Source: Bacillus sp. CECT 9360
Lineage (GTDB): Bacteria; Bacillota; Bacilli; Bacillales; DSM-1321
NCBI RefSeq assembly: GCF_918741275.1
Contig: NZ_CAKKNA010000006.1
Span: 62,001 to 126,000 of the forward strand
Direction of reading: 5' to 3'
DNA length: 64,000 nucleotides
Shown here: piece after piece, positions 20,076 through 30,415 of the stretch
Numbering within the stretch: the stretch's first letter is position 1
Layout of the letters: each line of letters begins with the position of its first letter
Notes under the pieces: model-generated
Databases searched by the model: none
What the model was told of the DNA's origin: nothing
The model's input: the letters and a program-made list of their open reading frames with translations, nothing else
Position numbers and translations under genes: made by a program

Positions 20076-21164
20076 TTACTTATGTCTGTACATGATAGAA
20101 AGATTTTCAAGAATTTCACTGTCTTGAATATTTACGAGTTTAGGCTGGCCCACCATTTGAAGCAGGACAAATGTGACCACTTCTCTGACCGTCTTTTTAT
20201 CTCGTTTCATGAAAGCAAGCAAGTCTGTTTTACTGCATTCCTCACTAACGACGGTTTCATAGCCAAGAGACCCGACCCAGTCTATGAATTTCTCTAGATC
20301 GAAATCCAGGTTTAATTTCTTCTGGCTCAAATGTATGGCAAAAATCGTTCCAATCATGACCGCTTCACCGTGTAAAATTTTTCCATATCCACGCAATCCC
20401 TCAATCGCATGGCCAAGGGTATGACCGAGATTTAAATACGCCCGGACCCCTGTTTCTTTCTCATCTTCGGCAACGATCGCTGCCTTGATTTCGATTCCCC
20501 GTTTAACCATATACAAAAGCTTATCTTCTGTCAGCTCATTCAAATTATCCACAGAAGCTACTAGCCATTTGTAAAATTCTTTATCCTGGATGAGGGCTTC
20601 TTTTACAACCTCCGCGAACCCGGAACGCAGCTCCTTAGCAGGCAGGGTCTTTAAAAAGGATAAATCAAAAAATACCGCTTCCGGCTGATGAAAAACACCA
20701 ATCATATTCTTGCCCTGCGGATGATTGATGGCGACCTTCCCACCGACCGCGCTGTCATGTGCAAGCAATGTTGTCGGGACTTGAATGAATGGAATGCCCC
20801 TCATGAAAGTGGCGGCCACAAAGCCAGCCACATCCCCAACTGCGCCGCCGCCGAGCGCAACAATCATCGATTTCCGATTTAAATTCTGCGACAAGGCAAA
20901 GCTTTGACATTGGTAAAATACTTCAAAGGTTTTTGCGTGCTCACCTTCAGGAACTATGTATTCACAGATCTGGATATTTGTCAGCGCAAGCAGCTGTTTA
21001 ACTGTATCCAAATGAAGGGTCGCTACTTTTTCATCTGTAATTATCATGATCTTACCAATTTCGCGATCTTGTTTTTTAATAAAGTCAGGCAGTGACTCGG
21101 TGGCATTGTGTCCGATAAATACGGGATAAGACTTTGATGGTGTTTTAATGTCGACGGTTTCCAT
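20076..21164 (-). CDS. aroB: 3-dehydroquinate synthase AroB
   Basis: NAD- and metal-dependent cyclisation of DAHP to 3-dehydroquinate, step two of the shikimate pathway. 362 residues with ALGGGAVGDVAGFVAATFMRGI, the PTTLLAHDSAVGGKVAIN segment and metal ligands Glu (FAEVVKEALI), His (LNLGHTLGHAIE) and His (LHGEAVMIG). Six bases after aroC. Confidence 0.97.
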   Translation of the reverse strand: METVDIKTPSKSYPVFIGHNATESLPDFIKKQDREIGKIMIITDEKVATLHLDTVKQLLALTNIQICEYIVPEGEHAKTFEVFYQCQSFALSQNLNRKSMIVALGGGAVGDVAGFVAATFMRGIPFIQVPTTLLAHDSAVGGKVAINHPQGKNMIGVFHQPEAVFFDLSFLKTLPAKELRSGFAEVVKEALIQDKEFYKWLVASVDNLNELTEDKLLYMVKRGIEIKAAIVAEDEKETGVRAYLNLGHTLGHAIEGLRGYGKILHGEAVMIGTIFAIHLSQKKLNLDFDLEKFIDWVGSLGYETVVSEECSKTDLLAFMKRDKKTVREVVTFVLLQMVGQPKLVNIQDSEILENLSIMYRHK

Positions 21165-21170
21165 AGCAGA

Positions 21171-22343
21171 TTAAAACTCCTTTGCCTCATCCTTATGGGC
21201 TGCAATAGCCTCCGTTAGCTTTTCAAAACGGTCGGATGGAAATTGATCGATGAGCGCGGATGCCAGCTCCCAGGCTACAACCGCTTCAGCGACAACCGCT
21301 GCGGCCGGTACTGCACAGCTATCTGAACGCTCGATGCTTGCGGCAAACACTTCTTTCGTATCAATATCTACACTTTGCAGCGGCTTGTACAAGGTCGGGA
21401 TCGGCTTCATCACACCTCGCACAACAATTGGCATACCAGTCGTCATGCCGCCTTCCAGACCACCCAGGCGGTTTGTTTTTCTGGAGTAGCCTGCTCCTTC
21501 TTCCCAAATGATTTCATCATGAACCTCACTGCCTGGAAGATGGGCCGCTTCGAAACCAATTCCAATTTCAACGCCCTTAAACGCATTGATGCTGACGATA
21601 GCAGCGGCAAGCTTGGCATCAAGTTTACGGTCATAATGAACATAGCTGCCAACACCAACAGGCATTCCTTCGACGATTACTTCCACAATTCCGCCAATGG
21701 AGTCGCCGTTTTTCTTGGCTTCATCAATGGCATCCATCATCGCTTGTTCAGCATTGCTGTCAAAGCAACGGACCGGAGATGCTTCCGTACGTTCCTGAAG
21801 CTCGCTGATGGATGTATATGCTGGCGGATTTGCCTTGATTCCGCCTATTTCGATCACTTGGGAAGCTACTTCAACTCCAAGCAATGACAATAGCTTCTTC
21901 GCGACGGCTCCCGCAGCTACACGTACCGTCGTTTCCCTTGCCGAAGACCGCTCAAGGACATTTCTTAAATCCCGGTGGCCATATTTAATTCCACCGTTTA
22001 AATCGGCATGTCCTGGTCTCGGGCGGGTGATCTTCCTTTTCACTTCTTCTGCTTCCGTATCATCGAGGGGCTCGCTGCCCATAATTTTCGTCCAATGCGA
22101 CCAGTCCTTATTTTCTACCACAAGAGCGACCGGCGATCCTAATGTATAACCGTGCCTGATCCCAGAAGCGATAAAGGCCTGGTCTTTTTCAATTTGCATT
22201 CTTCTGCCGCGACCATGACCTTTTTGCCTGCGCGCAAGTTCATTGTTTATATCTTCCTGAGCAATCGGCATTCCAGCAGGCAGCCCTTCAATAATGGTTG
22301 TCAACTGTGGTCCGTGTGATTCCCCAGCCGTTAAATATCTCAT
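21171..22343 (-). CDS. aroC: Chorismate synthase AroC
   Basis: Forms chorismate from EPSP using reduced FMN (aroF in B. subtilis). 390 residues. The three family signatures are present: GESHGPQLT at residue 7, [12 protein letters not shown] with the [29 protein letters not shown] region, and [15 protein letters not shown]. First gene of the aromatic unit, following a probable promoter in 22344-22440 just beyond the cheR terminator. Confidence 0.97.
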   Translation of the reverse strand: MRYLTAGESHGPQLTTIIEGLPAGMPIAQEDINNELARRQKGHGRGRRMQIEKDQAFIASGIRHGYTLGSPVALVVENKDWSHWTKIMGSEPLDDTEAEEVKRKITRPRPGHADLNGGIKYGHRDLRNVLERSSARETTVRVAAGAVAKKLLSLLGVEVASQVIEIGGIKANPPAYTSISELQERTEASPVRCFDSNAEQAMMDAIDEAKKNGDSIGGIVEVIVEGMPVGVGSYVHYDRKLDAKLAAAIVSINAFKGVEIGIGFEAAHLPGSEVHDEIIWEEGAGYSRKTNRLGGLEGGMTTGMPIVVRGVMKPIPTLYKPLQSVDIDTKEVFAASIERSDSCAVPAAAVVAEAVVAWELASALIDQFPSDRFEKLTEAIAAHKDEAKEF

Positions 22344-22387
22344 ATTCGCTTCCCCCTTTTAGCCCTTTAAAGGATTTATGTATCAAT

Positions 22388-22440
22388 ATACCATAATTTT
22401 AAGAAAAGTGGGAACAGGAATGACATACTTACTTGAGTTC
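22388..22440 (-). promoter_or_regulatory. Probable promoter region of the aromatic operon
   Basis: The minus strand has a TATATT-like -10 in GGTATATTGATAC and an AT-rich spacer. The -35 is weak (TTCCCA-like), so the exact site is uncertain. Location between the cheR terminator and aroC supports an independent start. Confidence 0.4.
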
Positions 22441-22444
22441 CATA

Positions 22445-22485
22445 AAAAAAAGACTGATGCTCACGAGTGAGCCCTTCAGTCTTTT
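22445..22485 (-). terminator. Terminator after cheR
   Basis: A 10-bp stem AAAAGACTGA/TCAGTCTTTT enclosing a second small hairpin (GCTCAC/GTGAGC), followed by T residues on the minus strand. Confidence 0.9.
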
Positions 22486-22493
22486 ACGTGACA

Positions 22494-23315
<822 letters not shown>

Positions 23316-23392
23316 TCATACTACGTATATCGGAATAGAAGCAGAATAATTTTACACTTTAGGGAACAATTATTAAGTTTTTTAAAAAAATA

Positions 23393-23417
23393 AAAAGCTT
23401 CGCTGATAGCGAAGCAG
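23393..23417 (-). terminator. Terminator after ndk
   Basis: GCTTCGC/GCGAAGC stem with a 5-base loop followed by TTTTTA on the minus strand, 22 bases after the ndk stop. Confidence 0.9.
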
Positions 23418-23437
23418 GTTCATTGAATGTGGAAGGA

Positions 23438-23884
23438 TTAATATACCCATTCACCGATCAATTTTGAGTAGTTTACAAGCTCTTCATCTTTGAAGAATAG
23501 ACCGATTTCACGTTCTGCGCTTTCCGGAGAATCCGAACCATGGATGATGTTTTTGCCGACAGTTACAGCGAAGTCACCACGGATTGTAGCAGAAGCAGCG
23601 TCCTTAGGATTCGTTGCACCCATCATTAGACGTGAGGTGCCGATTACATTCTCACCTTCCCAAACCATCGCGAATACAGGTCCGGATGTGATGAAATCAA
23701 CAAGCTCCCCGAAAAACGGCCGCTCTTTATGCTCGCCGTAATGCTGTTCAGCCAGTTCCTTTGTAACCGCCATCAATTTTGCCCCGGCTAAGCGGAAGCC
23801 TTTCTTTTCAAAGCGTGAAACAATTTCCCCGATAAGGTTGCGTTGCACACCATCTGGTTTAACCATCAGAAATGTTTTTTCCAT
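23438..23884 (-). CDS. ndk: Nucleoside diphosphate kinase
   Basis: Balances NTP and dNTP pools by phosphate transfer through a histidine. 148 residues, standard length. [12 protein letters not shown] at the N-terminus, GATNPKDAA in the middle and the active-site histidine in [16 protein letters not shown] are present. Confidence 0.97.
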   Translation of the reverse strand: MEKTFLMVKPDGVQRNLIGEIVSRFEKKGFRLAGAKLMAVTKELAEQHYGEHKERPFFGELVDFITSGPVFAMVWEGENVIGTSRLMMGATNPKDAASATIRGDFAVTVGKNIIHGSDSPESAEREIGLFFKDEELVNYSKLIGEWVY

Positions 23885-23974
23885 GCGTGTCCACTCCTAC
23901 TATGTATGAATATTTTTGCCTCATTAAAAGCAATCCTCAAAAATAGTATCATTGTTTTGAAAATTCCGCAACCT

Positions 23975-24125
23975 TAAAGAAAAGTGAAAGTACCCTTGAT
24001 TAAAGAACGTCGGCACGTCCTTATGTTTTACACAAGATAGTCTACGGAGATACTCGAAGATGAAAACTAGCTGAGCGCTGGCCACTAAGATCACCACGTC
24101 AATCGCGACATAGCTAGACATCTGT
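23975..24125. repeat. Decayed dispersed repeat between hepT and ndk
   Basis: Words such as AAGAAAAGTGAAAGTACCC, GTCGGCACGTCCTTATG and ACCACGTC resemble, in the same order, the composite repeats at 43620-43840 and 50742-50860. No gene is supported in 23885-24167. Confidence 0.45.
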
Positions 24126-24167
24126 CAAAATTAATAAAATTATAATTTCTTTGAACGAGAGAGAAAT

Positions 24168-25130
24168 TTAAAATTTTCGTTTGCCAATGAATTTTGCTAT
24201 TTCAGAAAGTGTAGTTTTTGCGCGGTTCGCAGGCAATGTTTCGAGTACCTTGAATGCTTTTTCTAAGTAGGCATTTCCCATCTCCGCGGCTTTTTCAATC
24301 GCACCCGATGAATTGATTGCATAGATTACCGCTGTCAGTTCATCCTTCGAGATATTTTCATGCACTTTTTCAACCATTGACTTTATATGCGGTTGCTCCA
24401 TGGCAATCAATACCGGGAGCGTGATATTCCCTTGTTGAAGGTCGCCGCCTGCAGGTTTGCCAAGTTCTTTTTCGGTTGCCGTAAAATCGAGGATATCGTC
24501 CGTAATCTGGTATGTCATCCCGACATAATACCCGAATCTGAACAACTGTTTGTGCACCTTTTCATCTGCTCCTGCGGCAATCGCTCCTAATTGGCAGCTA
24601 GAGGCAATTAAGAGTGCCGTTTTCCGTCTAATTCTCTTTAAATAGGTTCTCAAGTTTTGGGTAAAATCAAATTTATCTTTAATCTGCTCAATTTCTCCCT
24701 TACATACTTCGACGATTGTATGGGCAAGCAGCTGGTGGGCGAGTGGATTGTTAATTTCAGACATGATTTCAAGAGACCTGGCAAAAATGTAGTCGCCTGT
24801 ATACATGGCGACTCGGTTATCCCATTTTGATTTAATTGTGGGGACCCCGCGCCGCAAATCAGAATCGTCAATGACATCGTCATGGACAAGCGAGGCCATA
24901 TGGATCAGTTCCAATGAAATCGCAGCATTTTTCATGACATGAATGTCATAATTGCCAAACTTTCCAGCCAATAATACAAAAACTGGGCGAATCCGCTTGC
25001 CTCCTGATTGCAGTAAATGCAAGGATGCTTGTCTGAGAATAGGTGAATCAGCCTGAATGGTAGCTTCTAATTCGTTTTCAATTATTTGCAGATCTGTATT
25101 CAAATACGAATACAACATTTTAAGTTTCAT
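24168..25130 (-). CDS. hepT: Heptaprenyl diphosphate synthase component II HepT
   Basis: The catalytic subunit that elongates farnesyl diphosphate to the C35 chain of menaquinone-7. 320 residues of the trans-prenyltransferase fold: GGKRIRPVFVLL, the first aspartate-rich motif DDVIDDSDLRRG and the second, ITDDILDF. It needs the small subunit encoded by hepS two genes upstream. Start ATG at 25130 after GGTGGAG. Confidence 0.96.
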   Translation of the reverse strand: MKLKMLYSYLNTDLQIIENELEATIQADSPILRQASLHLLQSGGKRIRPVFVLLAGKFGNYDIHVMKNAAISLELIHMASLVHDDVIDDSDLRRGVPTIKSKWDNRVAMYTGDYIFARSLEIMSEINNPLAHQLLAHTIVEVCKGEIEQIKDKFDFTQNLRTYLKRIRRKTALLIASSCQLGAIAAGADEKVHKQLFRFGYYVGMTYQITDDILDFTATEKELGKPAGGDLQQGNITLPVLIAMEQPHIKSMVEKVHENISKDELTAVIYAINSSGAIEKAAEMGNAYLEKAFKVLETLPANRAKTTLSEIAKFIGKRKF

Positions 25131-25189
25131 ATACTACACTCCACCCAGTTTGCAAATGCATTTCTTGTCGTTTAGGAAATGATAAAATG

Positions 25190-25906
25190 TTAGTCTATTT
25201 TGGATTTATAGCCAAAATGTGTTGCGGCAGCACCGCCGCTATGAGATTTGTAACTTACATTTTGAAAACCGGCGGCTTTAAACATGTCGGCCAGCTTCTT
25301 CATTCCCGGAAAATCGCGGGCCGATTCCTGCAGCCATGAGTATTCCTTAAAGCTTTTAGCAAATAGTTTTCCGAACACCGGCATGATAAAGCGGAAGTAA
25401 AAGTAATACATCTGTTTATACCCGATCATGGTTGGCTGTGAAGTATCGAGACAAACCGCCATGCCTCCTGGTTTTAAGACTCTGTTCATTTCCTTTAATA
25501 CTTGCATATAATCCGGAACATTTCGAAGGCCGAACCCAATTGTCACATAATCAAACGTGTTGTCTTCAAAGGGCAGCTCCATCGCGTTTCCTTGAATTAA
25601 TGTTATGTAGTCATCCATTTTTAGATCTTTTATTTTTTCTTGGCCGATTTTCAACATATTTTCACTGAAGTCAAGGCCCGTAACATGGCCGTTTGGACCC
25701 GTCTTTTCCGCTAGGGCAATGGTCCAGTCAGCTGTACCGCAGCATAAATCAAGTGCAGTCGCAGCTTCTGGGACGTTCATCTTCCCCATCGTATATTTGC
25801 GCCATTTGATGTGCAGCCTGAAACTTATGAGAGAATTCATCTTGTCATAGTTGCCAGAGATTTTTTCAAACACCTGATGAACTCTTTGTTCTTTTGACTG
25901 CTGCAT
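25190..25906 (-). CDS. menG: Demethylmenaquinone methyltransferase MenG
   Basis: Methylates demethylmenaquinone with S-adenosylmethionine, the last step of menaquinone synthesis (UbiE family). 238 residues. [14 protein letters not shown] is the SAM loop; [23 protein letters not shown] and [11 protein letters not shown] are family signatures. Lies between hepS and hepT, three bases after the hepS stop, so one transcript supplies ring methylation and side chain. Confidence 0.97.
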   Translation of the reverse strand: MQQSKEQRVHQVFEKISGNYDKMNSLISFRLHIKWRKYTMGKMNVPEAATALDLCCGTADWTIALAEKTGPNGHVTGLDFSENMLKIGQEKIKDLKMDDYITLIQGNAMELPFEDNTFDYVTIGFGLRNVPDYMQVLKEMNRVLKPGGMAVCLDTSQPTMIGYKQMYYFYFRFIMPVFGKLFAKSFKEYSWLQESARDFPGMKKLADMFKAAGFQNVSYKSHSGGAAATHFGYKSKID

Positions 25907-25909
25907 GGG

Positions 25910-26737
25910 TCACCCTTCTTCCACGGTTGAATTTGCCGTAACGGCCGTATATTCCAAAATGCTGCCTATTCTTATTATCAGGCCTTCATTTTGGGAACCA
26001 AGTTTTTCTACTTTTTTTCTGAGAGAATCTTGCACACTCGTAATGCACTGATCCATTTTGTTTAGAACATGAGCGGCCTGTTCTTTTGATAAAGACCCTG
26101 CTTTATCTTTCTTTGGAAAAGCAATTTTTTTAAATGATTCGAAAATGATCGATTGTCCGCCTTCTAAATAACGTTTTTTTTCTATATGAAGACGTTTCAA
26201 GAGAAGGATGTCAGCGGAAAGATCACTCCAAATCGGCTTATTGAAGGATTCCGACACTTTCTTGACTAAAGACGATTCTATCGTTTTTACAGCCTCGAGA
26301 AGTCCGGATATTTCATTCAATGACTTTTGATACAATAAAACTTTGTTTTCATTGATGTCTTTTATTGCGCTTGCCAAAACCCGGATTAACGGAATATTTT
26401 CAACTTCGGAGAGAAGTTGATAGTAAAGGCCGCTATAATAATCCCCGGCCAACACCGTTAATTGTCTGATTTTTTGAGAACCATTATCCTTAGCCTGTAG
26501 TGTTGTATTGGTCACCAATTCATGTGTATCCAACGCCATTTGCACAAGCATCGTAGATATTATATATTTTTTACGTTCTGCATCTGTAAACTCTAATTCG
26601 TTAAACAAACCCATAAGCAAGAGCAGCTTATCGTCATCAATACTCGGCTTTTCTAAAAACATGAGTAAATAAGGATGATTAGCTTTTGTTTCTATCAATT
26701 CCTTCAATTCTGTCAATAGAGTATCTATGTTTAACAA
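25910..26737 (-). CDS. hepS: Heptaprenyl diphosphate synthase component I HepS
   Basis: The non-catalytic partner of HepT that sets chain length. 275 residues, alpha-helical, with ADILLLKRLHIEKKRYLEGGQSI as the recognisable segment. This family diverges fast, so assignment leans on the hepS-menG-hepT order. The start is probably TTG at 26737, about 7 bases behind AAAGGTGAT; the GTG at 26746 overlaps that site. Confidence 0.9.
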   Translation of the reverse strand: MLNIDTLLTELKELIETKANHPYLLMFLEKPSIDDDKLLLLMGLFNELEFTDAERKKYIISTMLVQMALDTHELVTNTTLQAKDNGSQKIRQLTVLAGDYYSGLYYQLLSEVENIPLIRVLASAIKDINENKVLLYQKSLNEISGLLEAVKTIESSLVKKVSESFNKPIWSDLSADILLLKRLHIEKKRYLEGGQSIIFESFKKIAFPKKDKAGSLSKEQAAHVLNKMDQCITSVQDSLRKKVEKLGSQNEGLIIRIGSILEYTAVTANSTVEEG

Positions 26738-26885
26738 TGAGATCACCTTTGCATCCCCGTAAGATAAGTTTCATCCGCAGCATGCGGTTTTTCCAGTATA
26801 AAAGCACAAATCATTATAACATAAAAATAATGTGATGGTAGTTTGAAGTAACTATTTTTATAGAAAGTCTATGTATCCAGAAATG

Positions 26886-26931
26886 AAAAAACCGGCAAAG
26901 ACAGCCTATTAAAGGCGATTCATGCCGGTAA
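26886..26931 (-). terminator. Terminator after mtrB
   Basis: AACCGGCA/TGCCGGT outer stem enclosing an inner AGCCT/AGGC-type hairpin, ending in a T run on the minus strand. It separates mtrB from hepS. Confidence 0.88.
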
Positions 26932-26999
26932 TCGATAATAACGTCAATCTATATCGCCATCCCCAGAGATTTAGATTGGTTCAGGACAAGGAACCTGAT

Positions 27000-27227
27000 C
27001 TACTTTCTTTCACTTTCAATCTCTCCGTACGGGGTATAGATCTTCGCATTCCCTCTTATTTTAATCGCGGAGGTATGCTCCGTAAATTGGGCAATCATCA
27101 CTTCACCTGAATCCAGCTTTTCTGAATGGTGGAACCGGGTATCCGTTCCACGAGTCAATCCGATTACATTCACACCATCTTCCATTGCTTTTATGACGAC
27201 AAAATCCTTTATCTGTTTTTCTTCCAT
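27000..27227 (-). CDS. mtrB: Tryptophan RNA-binding attenuator protein TRAP (MtrB)
   Basis: An 11-mer ring protein that binds tryptophan and GAG/UAG repeats in RNA to attenuate trp genes. 75 residues, near the family length. Features: [38 protein letters not shown] with the Lys/Arg of the RNA-binding face. It follows folE by 18 bases, as in B. subtilis. Note that the trp operon is not in the aromatic cluster of this window, so TRAP's targets lie elsewhere. Confidence 0.95.
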   Translation of the reverse strand: MEEKQIKDFVVIKAMEDGVNVIGLTRGTDTRFHHSEKLDSGEVMIAQFTEHTSAIKIRGNAKIYTPYGEIESERK

Positions 27228-27245
27228 TTGTCTGCCTCCGCCTAT

Positions 27246-27812
27246 CTATTCCTTAATGAATGAAAGCACTTCTGCTCTGGAACGCGCATCCTCCGCAAAA
27301 ACACCCCGGACAGCGGAAGTCACCGTTTTTGCACCAGGTTTCCTGACGCCACGCATCGTCATACACATATGTTCCGCTTCAACGACTATCATTACGCCAT
27401 GGGGCTCCAGCGTTTCCATTATCGAATCAGCGACGGTTGACGTGATCCTCTCCTGCAGCTGTGGCCTTCTTGATACCGCTTCAACTGCCCTTGCCAGCTT
27501 ACTCAAGCCGGTCACTCTTCCGTTTTTCGGAATGTAAGCAACATGAGCTTTTCCGTAAAAAGGGACAAGATGATGCTCGCAGACAGAATAAAAGGGAATG
27601 TCTTTGACAAGAACAAGTTCTTCATGATCTTCACCGAAAATTGTTTCAAAATATTCCTTCGGATCCTGATTCAATCCTGAAAAGATTTCCTCATACATTC
27701 TCGCGACACGTTTAGGTGTATCCAGAAGCCCTTCACGCTCCGGATCTTCGCCTACCGCTTCCAAAATCATTTTTACCGCTTCTTCCAATTTGGCGTGATC
27801 AACGTTTGCCAT
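27246..27812 (-). CDS. folE: GTP cyclohydrolase I FolE
   Basis: Converts GTP to dihydroneopterin triphosphate, first step of folate synthesis. 188 residues with zinc ligands in [10 protein letters not shown] and MCMTMRG, and the GLSKLAR segment. The ATG at 27812 follows GTAGGAGGAAG. The frame runs open to 28061 but that extension crosses into the hbs region and terminator and is not coding here. Confidence 0.96.
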   Translation of the reverse strand: MANVDHAKLEEAVKMILEAVGEDPEREGLLDTPKRVARMYEEIFSGLNQDPKEYFETIFGEDHEELVLVKDIPFYSVCEHHLVPFYGKAHVAYIPKNGRVTGLSKLARAVEAVSRRPQLQERITSTVADSIMETLEPHGVMIVVEAEHMCMTMRGVRKPGAKTVTSAVRGVFAEDARSRAEVLSFIKE

Positions 27813-27870
27813 CCTACTTCCTCCTACAAAAACATATAACCCAATATTAGCATACTTCGAAAAATATAAG

Positions 27871-27910
27871 CAAAAAAGGGGCCCACACATATCGTGTGAA
27901 CCCCTTTTCC
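27871..27910 (-). terminator. Terminator after hbs
   Basis: AAAAGGGG/CCCCTTTT outer stem with an inner CACAC/GTGTG hairpin; T run on the minus strand. Confidence 0.9.
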
Positions 27911-27927
27911 TAAAGTACTGTATGTAC

Positions 27928-28200
27928 TTACTTAACAGCGTCTTTAAGTGCTTTACCAGGTTTGAAAGCTGGTACCTTGCTAGCTGCGATCTCGATTTCG
28001 TCGCCAGTTTGCGGGTTACGGCCTTTACGTGCCGCGCGCTCACGAACTTCGAAGTTACCAAAACCGATTAATTGTACTTTATCACCGCTTTTTAAAGCGT
28101 CCAGGATTGTATCAAAAACAGCATCAACAGCCTTCGTCGCGTCTTTCTTGGAAAGTTCTCCTGCTTCTGCAACTGCGTTAACTAATTCTGTCTTGTTCAT
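27928..28200 (-). CDS. hbs: DNA-binding protein HU
   Basis: Abundant nucleoid protein that bends DNA. 90 residues: MNKTELV N-terminus, the [24 protein letters not shown]-binding beta arm and [15 protein letters not shown]-terminus. The ATG at 28200 follows GGAGGTGAA. Single-gene unit with a strong site and terminator. Confidence 0.97.
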   Translation of the reverse strand: MNKTELVNAVAEAGELSKKDATKAVDAVFDTILDALKSGDKVQLIGFGNFEVRERAARKGRNPQTGDEIEIAASKVPAFKPGKALKDAVK

Positions 28201-28254
28201 GCCATTCACCTCCTCTCAAAAAGGATTTGTATAAAAAATCAATATTACCAATAC

Positions 28255-28283
28255 AGTATAATAGAGATTTGTTATTAGGTGAA
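28255..28283 (-). promoter_or_regulatory. Candidate SigA promoter of hbs
   Basis: Minus strand TTCACC, 17-base spacer, TATACT, about 55 bases before the hbs start. The -35 matches four of six consensus bases. Confidence 0.55.
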
Positions 28284-28496
28284 AATTCCTTTGATCCCAA
28301 ACAATAATTAGAATTCTTCCGAAAATAATATCGGAAAAATTAATAAATGGGTCAGAATGGCGCTGTAATGCGTTTTCTGTATGTAGATTATCACAAAGGG
28401 TTTGCCTAAGCAAGGAAATTCAAGAAATTATGAGTATCTTTTCATAAAAATTGCATATATTAGTCCATTATGCGTCAAATATGGGTTTTACACGCA
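28284..28496. other. Intergenic region between hbs and spoIVA
   Basis: AT-rich DNA with no gene. It may hold further hbs promoters. Nothing else recognised. Confidence 0.5.
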
Positions 28497-28529
28497 CGAA
28501 AGAACCAGCCCACCGGTCTGGTTCTTTCG
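28497..28529. terminator. Hairpin after spoIVA, probable terminator
   Basis: Perfect 12-bp stem CGAAAGAACCAG/CTGGTTCTTTCG with a 9-base loop, 12 bases after the spoIVA stop. The downstream T run is weak on the minus strand. Confidence 0.65.
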
Positions 28530-28540
28530 CTTTTGAACAG

Positions 28541-30019
28541 TTATAAAATAATCGCAATCAATCCGCCTGATCCTTCATTGATGATGCGCTCCAGCGTTTC
28601 CTTAAGCTTATAACGTGCATTTTCAGGCATTAGGGACAATTTAGCCTGGATTCCTTCCCTCACGATCGAACTCAGCGATCTTCCGAAAATGTCAGAGTTC
28701 CAGATTGATAAAGGATTATCCTCAAAGTCTTGCATCAAATAACGCACCAGCTCTTCACTTTGCTTTTCAGTCCCAATGATCGGGGCGAATTCTGATTCCA
28801 CATCCACTTTAATCATATGGATTGAAGGGGCAACTGCTCTTAGCCGTACGCCAAACCGAGATCCTTGACGAATTATTTCCGGCTCATCGAGGCTCATATC
28901 GACTAGCGATGGAGCCGCAATTCCATACCCGGTCTGCTTTACCATCTTTAACGCATCGGAATATTGATCATATTCCGTCTTGGCATGGGCAAAGTCCTGC
29001 ATGAGTGAAAGCAAATGATCCTTGCCGCGTATTTCAACACCGACAATTTCTTTTAAAATATCATCATACAGTTGATCAGGTGCATACAGATCAATCTCGG
29101 CGACACCCTGGCCCATTTCAATGCCGGCAAGGCTTGCACGATCTATGAATTCAAAGTCGTTAAAATGTCCGACAACCCGGTCGACATCCCTTAACCGTTT
29201 GATATCCTTAACCGTTTCCTTAACAGCTTCTTGATAGCTCTCTCTCAACCAATGATCTTCTTTCAAAACCAGTACCCAGCTCGGAAGGTTTACATTTACC
29301 TCTAAAACAGGGAATTCATATAATGCTTCACGTAAAACACTTAGTACATCGGATTCGCGCATACCTTCGACACTCATCGCTAAAACCGGAATATCGTATT
29401 TCGTCTGAAGGTTTTCCCTTAAAGCAACCGTGTCAGGATGATGCGGCTGAACGGAATTGACAATCATGATGAAGGGTTTGCCTACTTCTTTTAATTCCTC
29501 GATGACTCTCTCTTCCGCTTCGATATAATCGAAGCGCGGAATCTCACCGATGGTGCCGTCTGTCGTAATCACAACTCCCAGCGTAGAATGCTCCTGAATG
29601 ACTTTTCTGGTGCCGATTTCAGCCGCTTCATGAAAAGGAATCGGTTCTTCGTACCATGGTGTATGAATCATACGCGGCCCGTTTTCGTCTTCATACCCTT
29701 TTGCTCCTGGCACGGTATACCCGACGCAATCGACGAGCCTGATGTTTACATCAAGTCCATCGGCAACATGCACGGTGGCTGCCTGATTAGGAACAAACTT
29801 CGGTTCAGTCGTCATGATTGTCTTCCCGGCGGCGCTTTGAGGCAGTTCATCCTGTGCCCTTGCCCTGTCAGCTTCTGTTCTGATGTTCGGAATGACCATC
29901 AGTTCCATAAATTTCTTTATGAATGTAGATTTACCGGTCCGCACTGCGCCGACAATCCCTAAGTATATGTCTCCGCCGGTACGTTCTGCAATATCTTTAA
30001 AAATATCTACCTTTTCCAA
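28541..30019 (-). CDS. spoIVA: Stage IV sporulation protein A SpoIVA
   Basis: An ATP-hydrolysing cytoskeletal protein that polymerises on the forespore surface and forms the spore coat basement layer. 492 residues, exactly the usual size. The Walker A GAVRTGKST lies near residue 24 and a Walker-B-like VDCVGY near residue 95; the C-terminus matches the conserved membrane-associated end. The start is TTG at 30019 after GGGAGGGG. A possible SigE promoter lies upstream. Confidence 0.97.
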   Translation of the reverse strand: MEKVDIFKDIAERTGGDIYLGIVGAVRTGKSTFIKKFMELMVIPNIRTEADRARAQDELPQSAAGKTIMTTEPKFVPNQAATVHVADGLDVNIRLVDCVGYTVPGAKGYEDENGPRMIHTPWYEEPIPFHEAAEIGTRKVIQEHSTLGVVITTDGTIGEIPRFDYIEAEERVIEELKEVGKPFIMIVNSVQPHHPDTVALRENLQTKYDIPVLAMSVEGMRESDVLSVLREALYEFPVLEVNVNLPSWVLVLKEDHWLRESYQEAVKETVKDIKRLRDVDRVVGHFNDFEFIDRASLAGIEMGQGVAEIDLYAPDQLYDDILKEIVGVEIRGKDHLLSLMQDFAHAKTEYDQYSDALKMVKQTGYGIAAPSLVDMSLDEPEIIRQGSRFGVRLRAVAPSIHMIKVDVESEFAPIIGTEKQSEELVRYLMQDFEDNPLSIWNSDIFGRSLSSIVREGIQAKLSLMPENARYKLKETLERIINEGSGGLIAIIL

Positions 30020-30088
30020 GGTATCCCCTCCCGATATTTAGAGTTCCTGGGATAGCATCATCCGTTATTTAAAAATCTAGGACAGTAT

Positions 30089-30120
30089 ATGTGTATGATG
30101 TTGTCCTAAATATATATTCC
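30089..30120 (-). promoter_or_regulatory. Candidate SigE promoter of spoIVA
   Basis: Minus strand GAATATA, 15-base spacer, CATACAC, resembling the mother-cell SigE pattern, about 70 bases upstream of spoIVA, which is SigE-controlled in B. subtilis. It overlaps an inverted repeat TAGGACA/TGTCCTA (30079-30109). Confidence 0.5.
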
Positions 30121-30415
30121 AGAATTTTTGGAATCCGTATCCCCGCTTCTATTTTTAAGGTTAAGTATTTTCGGATAAAATAAAGAAATAACCCTTCCCC
30201 TACAATATATTTTGCAGAAAAAGGGTTATGCCAATTTTGTTGTTATGAACATATAAATTTTGAATCAGTCGATCATTTTGGACTTTTTGGAAAGTGAGTA
30301 ATTATACACAACTACGCACTATTTTCACCTTAAAAGGCACAAGTTGTCACCAAAGAGTCAAAGCCTTAAGTATATCCGAAGGGTTCCATTTAACGCTAAC
30401 GTCGATATCCTTCAT
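30121..30415. other. Intergenic region between spoIVA and yphF
   Basis: No gene seen. An ATAACCCTT/AAGGGTTAT inverted repeat with a long loop (30188-30230) could act as a terminator for yphF or as a weak regulatory hairpin. Confidence 0.45.

Noticed and set aside
23924..24121. Minus-strand frame of 65 codons between hepT and ndk
   Set aside because: Made of decayed repeat sequence without initiation signal.
27813..28061. N-terminal extension of folE
   Set aside because: It would read through the hbs terminator and into hbs; the proper start with GGAGG is at 27812.
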